Source of the DNA: Thermodesulfobacteriota bacterium
GTDB taxonomy: Bacteria; Desulfobacterota; S145-22
DNA: 5,020 bases
Direction: 5' to 3'
Assembly (NCBI GenBank): GCA_024763435.1
Contig: JANTFN010000155.1
Location: 1-5,020, forward strand
How positions within the stretch are numbered: the first letter of the stretch is position 1; each line of letters begins with the position of its first letter. A program made the position numbers and the translations under genes. Below are positions 1 through 5,020 of this stretch, piece after piece. Under the pieces are notes generated by a model that was not told the origin of the DNA, made no database searches, and saw nothing but the letters and a program-made list of their open reading frames with translations.

Positions 1-1
1 T

Positions 2-1042
2 TTCTGGTTTCCCGTTAAGGGCTACAAAAAAAATAAAGATGAAATAACAGCGACGGTTTCGACAATCGCGGGAAATACCAGGGCGCCGGAAATTTCTGTC
101 CGGCTGAAAGTGGATGGAGACCGGTACAGACAAGGAGGATTCCTTTCTTTTTCCATTAAAGGGGGAAAAGGGGTGGGTAAAGTGACAAAACCCGGCCTGC
201 CCGTAGCGGTAGGCGAAGACGCCATTTATCCTGATTCCATGACATTGATCAAGGAAAACATTCTGGAACTTTCCCGTGTGATGCATTTTGGAAGTATCTG
301 CCAGGTATCTATCACCATCGATGTCCCGAATGGTGAAAAGCTTGCGAGCCAGTCTCTTTCCCGCCGTATCGGCATCGAGGGCGGAATTGCCGTCAAGGAA
401 ACACCGGCGCTGAGTCGTCTTGCAACCCCTGAGGCCTGGCAGCAGTATATTGCCGAGGCCCTGCAGGTGGCCCGGGCAACAGAGAACAGAAAAGTCATTC
501 TTACCCCCGGGGCCGCGGGGGTGCGGTTCGCGAAAACCCTGTTCCCTGAATTAAGCGAAGAAGCCTTCATCCTGACAGCGGATCATGTGGATGAAGCCCT
601 GACACAGTGCAAACTTCAGGGGATTGAAGAGGTCGTGTATGTCAGTTTTTTTTCCAAAACATTGAAGGCCATGACGGGAAAACTGAAAATGAAACCGAGG
701 GATTTCGTCACGTCTCTGGTCCCTGTTTTTCATGTTGGCCTGATCGAAAAGACCCCGGAAGACCTTCTTGAGGGCCTGAATCAGGCCAAGACACCAAAAG
801 AAGGTCTGGACTGTCTCATTGAACATAAAGCAGATACGATTTTTTTGCGTATCTGTCAGCGGGCGCACCGGAACCTCATCCGTCTTGTGGGCAATGATTA
901 TCCCCTTGAGATTATCCTGCTTTCCTACGACGGCGAAGTTCTTTCAAAATTCAAGAATGAAGAAAGGTACGGAATGTCCAATATCCTGAACTATGCAACC
1001 AGCCATTCTCGGGGAACGACCCCGCTCGAGGAGACCTTTTAA
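2..1042 (+). CDS. cbiD: Divergent CbiD-family protein (cobalt-precorrin-5B C1-methyltransferase family), N-terminus cut off
   Basis: The frame is open from the left edge (first full codon at 2) to TAA at 1040-1042, giving 346 visible residues. A GTG at 110 lies inside the conserved region and is not the real start. CbiD methylates C1 of cobalt-precorrin-5B with SAM in anaerobic corrin synthesis. Family landmarks are the GVGKVTKPGLPVAVGEDAI block (visible residues 57-75), NGEKLA, the GIEGGI turn and a PGAAG loop (normally GNxG-like). Visible length is close to the family's usual 350-380 residues, so only a short N-terminal piece is missing. Several signatures are altered: the usual GDDPDVT stretch reads KKNKDEIT, AINPVPR reads AIYPDSM, and the C-terminal GHxGKLxKLAxG...THS motif reads VSFFSKTLKAMTG without His-Gly or THS (visible residues from 214). 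Membership of the family is fairly sure. Catalytic activity as a C1-methyltransferase is doubtful, and a paralogue with another role is possible. It leads directly into cobQ, 3 nt downstream. Confidence 0.8.
   Translation, partial: FWFPVKGYKKNKDEITATVSTIAGNTRAPEISVRLKVDGDRYRQGGFLSFSIKGGKGVGKVTKPGLPVAVGEDAIYPDSMTLIKENILELSRVMHFGSICQVSITIDVPNGEKLASQSLSRRIGIEGGIAVKETPALSRLATPEAWQQYIAEALQVARATENRKVILTPGAAGVRFAKTLFPELSEEAFILTADHVDEALTQCKLQGIEEVVYVSFFSKTLKAMTGKLKMKPRDFVTSLVPVFHVGLIEKTPEDLLEGLNQAKTPKEGLDCLIEHKADTIFLRICQRAHRNLIRLVGNDYPLEIILLSYDGEVLSKFKNEERYGMSNILNYATSHSRGTTPLEETF
1028..1033 (+). promoter_or_regulatory. Shine-Dalgarno for cobQ, within the end of the cbiD-family gene
   Basis: GAGGAG lies inside the last codons of the upstream gene, 12 nt before the TTG at 1046. 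It supports the TTG start over the next in-frame ATG at 1082, which has only a weak G-rich stretch before it. The spacing is slightly long, so the start choice is likely but not certain. Confidence 0.5.
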
Positions 1043-1045
1043 GTT

Positions 1046-2575
1046 TTGGCAGGTCACAAAATTTCCCCCGATGGGGCACTCATGATTCAGGGAACGGCTT
1101 CCCATGTAGGGAAAAGTGTCCTCGTCGCCGCGCTGTGCCGGATTTTTCATCGTCAGGGGCTCCGGGTAACCCCCTTCAAGGCCCAGAATATGGCGTTGAA
1201 TTCTTTTATCACCCAGGAAGGGGGTGAAATAGGCAGAGCGCAGGCCTTTCAGGCACGTGCCGCAGGCGTAGTCCCAAGTGTGGATATGAACCCTATCCTG
1301 TTAAAACCTTCGTCCGATACAGGCGCGCAGGTTATTATCAACGGCAAGGTCCATGCCAATATGAACGCAAAGGCCTATCATGCGTTCAAGCCACACCTCC
1401 GGGGGACCGTCCAGGAGAGCCTGAACCGCCTGAAGAAAAGGTATGATATTATCCTTATGGAGGGTGCCGGCAGCCCTGCCGAGATTAATCTGAAAGAGAA
1501 TGATCTTGTTAACATGGGAGCCGCCAGGATGGCTGGCGCCCCTGTGCTTCTTACGGGTGATATTGACCGGGGCGGAGTTTTTGCCGCGCTGTATGGCACT
1601 GTGGCCCTGCTCGATAAAGAGGAACGGCCCTATTTAAAAGGGATGATCATTAATAAATTCAGGGGAGACGTATCCCTCCTCACCCCTGGACTTTCAATGA
1701 TTGAAGACAAAACGAGCCTTCCGGTTATGGGCGTTATTCCTTATTTTCATGATCTGTATCTCCCTGAAGAAGACAGCGTAGGGCTGAAGAACACGCAGGG
1801 GCCTTCCGGAGCAGCGATAAAAATAGGAGTTGTACGTCTTCCTCATATTTCAAATTTCACCGATTTTGATGTCCTGGCCATGGAACCGGATGTCTCTCTC
1901 ATTTATATTAATTCCGGTAAAGACCTGCAGCAATTCGATGCAGTTATCCTTCCCGGCAGCAAAAACACCCTGACAGACCTTACCTACATCAGGCAACGCC
2001 ACCTTACGGATTCTCTCATCAAATTTGCCGGGGACGGGGGAACGGTGGCCGGGCTCTGCGGGGGCTACCAGATTCTCGGCAGGGTCATTCATGACCCCGG
2101 CCATGTTGAATCAAAACTGGAAGAGGTTGCAGGCCTCGGTCTGTTGGATGTGACAACAACGCTGCACCCTCGAAAAACAACCACCCTTGATGAGGCCCGT
2201 TTTTTCGACAGGGCGAAAGCCTTTCCCCTTACAGGATATGAGATTCACATGGGTGTGACGGAACATGGCGCTGACGCCAGCCCGTTGTTTGAGATTACCA
2301 GCCGGAACGGGACCCCTTGTAAAGTCAGGGATGGGGCCTCAAATTCAAGCGGCAGGATATGGGGGACATATCTCCATGGCATCTTTGACAACGACGCCTT
2401 CCGGCATGATTTTCTCAATACCCTGAGACAGGCAAAGGGACTTCCGCCCCTTTCCGGAACAGGCATTTTTTACGAACAAAAGCTCGAAGAAAGCCTTGAC
2501 AGATTGTCAGAAACCGTTTCAAATGCCCTCGATATGGAGGCCATTATGAACATTATCGACAGGGGGATAATGTAG
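1046..2575 (+). CDS. cobQ: Cobyric acid synthase (glutamine-hydrolysing), CobQ/CbiP
   Basis: This cytosolic enzyme amidates the b, d, e and g side chains of adenosylcobyrinate a,c-diamide, using ATP and glutamine, to give adenosylcobyric acid. The 509 residues match the family's usual length. The N-terminal dethiobiotin-synthetase-like ATPase domain (about 10-235) shows the P-loop variant GTASHVGKS (16-24), FKAQNMALNS (44-53), EGAGSPAEINL (139-149) and GDIDRGG (171-177). The C-terminal class I glutamine amidotransferase domain (about 255-460) shows LPGSKNT (302-308), the nucleophile Cys338 in GLCGGYQILG and the catalytic His444 in GTYLHGIF. All key residues are present and nothing looks broken. 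The start is TTG at 1046, in the same frame as the upstream gene and one codon after its TAA. ATG at 1082 (Met13) is an alternative that would still keep the P-loop. The next gene starts immediately after the TAG, which indicates translational coupling. The symbol cbiP is equally valid for an anaerobic pathway. Confidence 0.97.
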   Translation: MAGHKISPDGALMIQGTASHVGKSVLVAALCRIFHRQGLRVTPFKAQNMALNSFITQEGGEIGRAQAFQARAAGVVPSVDMNPILLKPSSDTGAQVIINGKVHANMNAKAYHAFKPHLRGTVQESLNRLKKRYDIILMEGAGSPAEINLKENDLVNMGAARMAGAPVLLTGDIDRGGVFAALYGTVALLDKEERPYLKGMIINKFRGDVSLLTPGLSMIEDKTSLPVMGVIPYFHDLYLPEEDSVGLKNTQGPSGAAIKIGVVRLPHISNFTDFDVLAMEPDVSLIYINSGKDLQQFDAVILPGSKNTLTDLTYIRQRHLTDSLIKFAGDGGTVAGLCGGYQILGRVIHDPGHVESKLEEVAGLGLLDVTTTLHPRKTTTLDEARFFDRAKAFPLTGYEIHMGVTEHGADASPLFEITSRNGTPCKVRDGASNSSGRIWGTYLHGIFDNDAFRHDFLNTLRQAKGLPPLSGTGIFYEQKLEESLDRLSETVSNALDMEAIMNIIDRGIM

Positions 2576-3709
2576 ATGATTCCGCAGCTGCATGGTGGAA
2601 ACATTAAAACAATAAAGACCCTTTGCGCCCCGAATTGCGCGGAGATACTTGATTTCAGTATCAGTGTTAACCCCCTGGGCCCTCCCAAAGGGCTCAGAGA
2701 GGCCCTCTGCGATGGGTTTGAGACGGTTCTTGCCTATCCGGAAATAACGGCGGATACCTTCAAATCCAGGCTTTCAGAATATCATCGCCTGCCGCCTGAC
2801 CATTTTATCGCTGGAAATGGCAGCGCGGATCTCCTGTATTCTCTCGTTTCCCTTCTTCCCTGCAAACACGCGTTAATTCCTTCTCCCACGTTTATCGAGT
2901 ATGAACGCGCCTGCGGGATTCACGGATGGCAAATCACCCACCTGCCACCGAAAAATAACCATGACTTTTCCCTGGACCTGGCGGGGCTGTCGGGAGTTAT
3001 GATTTCCCATTCAGCCCTGTTTCTGTGTATCCCCAATAATCCCACGGGGCAGGCCTTTCCTGCGGATATTACAGAAGGAATCATCGATGAAGCCCAAAGA
3101 AAAGGCGTGTTTGTTGTTGTAGATGAGGCCTTTCTGCCTTTTACGGATGTCCCTTCCGCAATACCCCTTGTTTCGAAACATAAAAACCTTATCATCCTGC
3201 GCTCCATGACAAAATCGTACGCCATCCCCGGACTACGGCTGGGGTACGCGGTTGCCGCACCTGAAATTATTGCGAACTGGGGGAAATTTCTCCCCCCATG
3301 GAATGTCAACGCCCTCGCTCAGATGGCTGGCATTTACTGCCTGAAGCAGGGCAAAAAGCATCTTGATAACAGCGCGCTGTATATCAGTAAAGAGCGCGCC
3401 TGGCTGACGCGGGAAATCACAAAGGTATTCCCCCTGCAACCCCTTCCCGCTGAGGCAAATTATCTTCTTATTTCTACAGAAAACAGCAACGTTACCGCCG
3501 ATGACCTCTACCTGACTCTGGCCCGACAGGGGATCGCCATCCGTCATTGCGGGTCCTTTCGGGGAATGGGAAACCGGCATGTGAGAATAGGCATAAGAAA
3601 AAGAGAGGACAACCTGAAGTTGCTTGCGGCGCTGCGGCGTGTAATCCTTGAAAAAAAGCGATTTCCGGAGGCACCCGCTACTCCGAAACCTGATATCTTC
3701 CATGAATAA
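2576..3709 (+). CDS. cobD: CobD/CobC-type PLP enzyme, probable threonine-phosphate decarboxylase
   Basis: CobD decarboxylates L-threonine O-3-phosphate to (R)-1-amino-2-propanol O-2-phosphate, the linker joined to cobyric acid by CbiB. It is a fold-type I PLP enzyme related to histidinol-phosphate aminotransferase (HisC). Features that favour CobD/CobC over HisC are HGGN (6-9) and FSISVNPLGPP (27-37) at the N-terminus. Other motifs are NGSADLL (from 81, cofactor phosphate region), PNNPTG (153-158), DEAF (Asp183 contacts the PLP ring nitrogen), the Schiff-base lysine Lys213 in RSMTKSYAIPGLRLGY, and the carboxylate-binding Arg337 in HVRIGIR. The length of 377 residues is normal. The short C-terminal tail has none of the cysteine-rich metal-binding extension found on some CobD proteins, and no threonine kinase gene (PduX/BluE type) is in view. 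ATG at 2576 directly abuts the cobQ stop, with AGGGGG at 2561-2566 as the ribosome site. An amino-transferring role cannot be excluded from sequence, but the operon supports CobD. Confidence 0.92.
   Translation: MIPQLHGGNIKTIKTLCAPNCAEILDFSISVNPLGPPKGLREALCDGFETVLAYPEITADTFKSRLSEYHRLPPDHFIAGNGSADLLYSLVSLLPCKHALIPSPTFIEYERACGIHGWQITHLPPKNNHDFSLDLAGLSGVMISHSALFLCIPNNPTGQAFPADITEGIIDEAQRKGVFVVVDEAFLPFTDVPSAIPLVSKHKNLIILRSMTKSYAIPGLRLGYAVAAPEIIANWGKFLPPWNVNALAQMAGIYCLKQGKKHLDNSALYISKERAWLTREITKVFPLQPLPAEANYLLISTENSNVTADDLYLTLARQGIAIRHCGSFRGMGNRHVRIGIRKREDNLKLLAALRRVILEKKRFPEAPATPKPDIFHE
3667..3671 (+). promoter_or_regulatory. Shine-Dalgarno-like GGAGG near the end of cobD, badly spaced for the next gene
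   Basis: GGAGG inside the 3' end of cobD is the only good ribosome-binding sequence near the methyltransferase start, but it ends 30 nt before the ATG at 3702. No ATG, GTG or TTG in the methyltransferase frame sits at normal distance behind it. Translation of the methyltransferase therefore probably depends on coupling to cobD termination. The GGAGG may be coincidental. Confidence 0.25.
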
Positions 3710-4706
3710 TCCCGAGGGCGCATTTTCCAGCCCGCTTCCTTTTATGCGGGCCGCGACCGCTTATGCAGAATCAAAGATCCTGCTGACGGCCGCGAAGATT
3801 GGCCTTTTTTCCCCTCTTCCCGGGGGAATTGTCGCTGCAACCTTTGCGCGACAGCATGACCTGTCGGAACAGGGGATTAAACTGTTGCTGAATGCCCTTG
3901 TTACCCTCCATGTCATGATCAAAGAAAATAACGGGAGCTACAGGCTGCGGGAAGACATCGCTATTTTATTCAGCCGTTATCCTGGAATGGTGGCAGACAT
4001 GCTGCATCACGATCATCTTTACAGCGTATGGGAACACCTTGAGGATAGCATCCGGACCGGGGAAAGCGCAACACCATCCACAGAGGACCTTTCAGCGTAT
4101 CCCGCCTCTCTTGAGACTTTTCTTCTGGCCATGCGTGCCCACGCAACGTATCTTGTCCCTGATCTGTTCCGTCTGCCGGGATGGGAGAAAAAGCGCAATC
4201 TGCTTGATCTTGGCGGGGGTGGGGCTGGATTTGCGGGGGCCTTTACAAAGGCCTTCAAAAACTTGTCCGTAACCATTGCCGATCTCCCCGACGCAATTGC
4301 GATTACGAAAAGACACCTTGAAGAAACAGGGGGAACAGACCGTATTTCTCTGTTCCCGTGCAACTGTTACAAAGATTCTCTCCCCGAGGGCCCTTTTGAG
4401 AGTATTCTGATTTCCCACCTCGTACATATTTATCCCGCGCGAGATAACAGGCGGTTGATTCACAAGGCGGCGCAACACCTTCACCCGCATGGCGAGCTTC
4501 TCCTGCTGGACTATTTTCTGGATGAAAACGAAACAGCCCCAAAAGAGGCTGCCATTTTTCGCCTCCTTATGAAAATGGGCACACCGCAGGGTGACTGTTA
4601 TGCCCTCCCTGTCACCTTCGACTGGCTGGAATCGGCCGGGCTCACCGCGCATCGGGTCATTCCCTTACAGGGAGGCAACACCCTGATCGTCGCCCGACGT
4701 CGATAG
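3702..4706 (+). CDS. SAM-dependent methyltransferase, plant-type O-methyltransferase / acetylserotonin methyltransferase family
   Basis: With ATG at 3702 the protein has 334 residues, typical of the Methyltransf_2 family. The N-terminal part (about 10-100) looks like the family's helical, winged-helix dimerisation domain (AYAESKILLTAAKIGLF, then an SEQGIKLLLNALVTL helix). The C-terminal Rossmann domain has SAM motif I LLDLGGGGAGF (167-177), the acidic ribose-binding IADLP (Asp194), and SHLVHIY with His239 and His242 near the usual catalytic position. A glycine-poor but recognisable LHPHGELLLLDYFLDE strand follows. Substrate is unknown. Known relatives include BzaC, which O-methylates 5-hydroxybenzimidazole in anaerobic lower-ligand synthesis, and BchU, which C-methylates a chlorin ring; the B12 operon makes either kind of role conceivable. 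The ATG overlaps the end of cobD by 8 nt, suggesting translational coupling. A TTG at 3648 would add 18 basic residues but has no ribosome site and precedes the conserved region, so it is less likely. Confidence 0.88.
   Translation: MNNPEGAFSSPLPFMRAATAYAESKILLTAAKIGLFSPLPGGIVAATFARQHDLSEQGIKLLLNALVTLHVMIKENNGSYRLREDIAILFSRYPGMVADMLHHDHLYSVWEHLEDSIRTGESATPSTEDLSAYPASLETFLLAMRAHATYLVPDLFRLPGWEKKRNLLDLGGGGAGFAGAFTKAFKNLSVTIADLPDAIAITKRHLEETGGTDRISLFPCNCYKDSLPEGPFESILISHLVHIYPARDNRRLIHKAAQHLHPHGELLLLDYFLDENETAPKEAAIFRLLMKMGTPQGDCYALPVTFDWLESAGLTAHRVIPLQGGNTLIVARRR
4331..4357 (+). repeat. Perfect 9-bp inverted repeat within the methyltransferase gene
   Basis: GGGAACAGA at 4331-4339 is exactly complementary to TCTGTTCCC at 4349-4357, with a 9-nt loop between. 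It encodes part of the linker after the SAM-binding region and is not followed by a T run, so it does not look like an intrinsic terminator. It may be a chance hairpin. Confidence 0.45.
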
Positions 4707-4716
4707 CCGCGTTCCC

Positions 4717-5020
4717 ATGATTGTTCCCGCCGCTATAATTTTTTATATTGTTATGGGATTTTTGTCCTTTGCCCTCGCGGGTTTTTTCGATATTTCCCTG
4801 TGGCACTTGTTCCCCCACATCCCGAGCATGTCATCCTATGCCATCGTCTCATGGGGTGTCATAACAGGTCTAACCATCGTCGTCCTCAGCCGATTTCTGG
4901 AAAGATTCCGATTTTTTTCAAGGCTCAGCGATACCCTCAAGCGGCTTCTCCCCGATATGAAGATTTTTTCTATCATTCTCCTCGCAGTTTTTTCCTCTCT
5001 TGGAGAAGAGATGTTCTTCA
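4717..5020 (+). CDS. CPBP (CAAX/Abi) family intramembrane metalloprotease, N-terminal part, cut by the window edge
   Basis: An open frame absent from longer-ORF views runs from ATG 4717 off the right edge, giving 101 residues. Hydrophobic segments lie at about 3-24 (IVPAAIIFYIVMGFLSFALA), 40-58 (ending in a LTIVVLS stretch) and 83-95 (FSIILLAVFSS), with a basic loop at about 59-80, so it is a multi-spanning inner-membrane protein. The last visible residues are SSLGEEMFF with Glu97 and Glu98, which match the first half of the EExxxR signature of CPBP proteases; the Arg codon would fall at 5020-5022. Family members are glutamate-type intramembrane endopeptidases (Rce1 relatives), with bacterial roles in bacteriocin immunity or unknown. 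The gene begins 10 nt after the methyltransferase stop, so it is probably co-transcribed. No clear ribosome site precedes the ATG; there is no other in-frame start after the TGA at 4684, apart from internal ATG codons such as 4753. The later conserved His motifs are outside the window. Confidence 0.75.
   Translation, partial: MIVPAAIIFYIVMGFLSFALAGFFDISLWHLFPHIPSMSSYAIVSWGVITGLTIVVLSRFLERFRFFSRLSDTLKRLLPDMKIFSIILLAVFSSLGEEMFF

Noticed and set aside
132..139. Strong Shine-Dalgarno-like AAGGAGGA
   Set aside because: No ATG, GTG or TTG follows at usable distance that opens a credible frame; it lies within CbiD-family coding sequence.
503..522. GC-rich 7-bp inverted repeat (ACCCCCG / CGGGGGT) as a possible terminator
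   Set aside because: It lies in the middle of the coding sequence, encodes the conserved PGAAG loop and has no T run after it.
646..653. 8-T run as a frameshift that destroyed the CbiD GHxGK motif
   Set aside because: The residues on both sides stay aligned with the family in the same frame and spacing, so an indel here is not needed; it is kept only as a caution on sequence quality.
110..1042. GTG at 110 as the start of the CbiD-family gene
   Set aside because: The same frame is open back to the left edge and the upstream residues align with the CbiD N-terminal region, so the GTG is an internal valine codon.
3648..3701. N-terminal extension of the methyltransferase from TTG 3648
   Set aside because: There is no ribosome site before the TTG, the added residues do not look like the family, and ATG 3702 sits at the expected start of the domain.
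2576..3709. Annotation as histidinol-phosphate aminotransferase HisC
   Set aside because: The HGGN start, the FSxxxNPLGPP motif and the direct linkage to cobQ fit CobD/CobC; no other histidine gene is in the window.
4092..4652. Minus-strand open frame of 186 codons opposite the methyltransferase
   Set aside because: The plus strand has an intact, motif-bearing methyltransferase. The antisense translation shows no recognisable domain and is a shadow of that gene; the same holds for all other minus-strand frames here.

Overview
The window is one tightly packed plus-strand run of five genes and looks like part of an anaerobic cobalamin (vitamin B12) biosynthesis operon. Both ends are cut: the first gene enters from the left and the fifth leaves at the right. 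Gaps between genes are 3, 0, -8 and 10 nt. I see no intergenic promoter, terminator, RNA gene, mobile element or CRISPR array.

Layout: (1) positions 2-1042, a CbiD-family protein (cobalt-precorrin-5B C1-methyltransferase family), N-terminus missing and clearly divergent at the family's signature motifs; (2) 1046-2575, cobyric acid synthase CobQ/CbiP, complete and canonical; (3) 2576-3709, a CobD/CobC-type PLP enzyme (threonine-phosphate decarboxylase family), complete with its key residues; (4) 3702-4706, a class I SAM methyltransferase of the plant-type O-methyltransferase / acetylserotonin methyltransferase family, not a standard B12 gene; (5) 4717 to the right edge, the start of a CPBP (CAAX/Abi) intramembrane metalloprotease, cut just after its first catalytic motif.

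How they fit together: CbiD-family proteins act on the corrin ring early. CobQ amidates four side chains of adenosylcobyrinate a,c-diamide to give cobyric acid. CobD makes the (R)-1-amino-2-propanol phosphate linker that is attached to cobyric acid. The methyltransferase may tailor the lower ligand (a BzaC-like role in anaerobic benzimidazole synthesis) or a tetrapyrrole, but the sequence alone does not decide this. The protease has no obvious B12 role.

Organism: CbiD-type corrin chemistry together with CobQ and CobD points to an anaerobic, oxygen-independent B12 maker. Moderate GC, dense gene packing and the general character of the proteins would suit a Desulfobacterota/Syntrophobacterota-like bacterium, but this is a weak inference. 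The most notable points are the divergent CbiD, which lacks the family's GHxGK, THS and DDPD-type motifs, and the uncharacterised methyltransferase in the same transcription unit.
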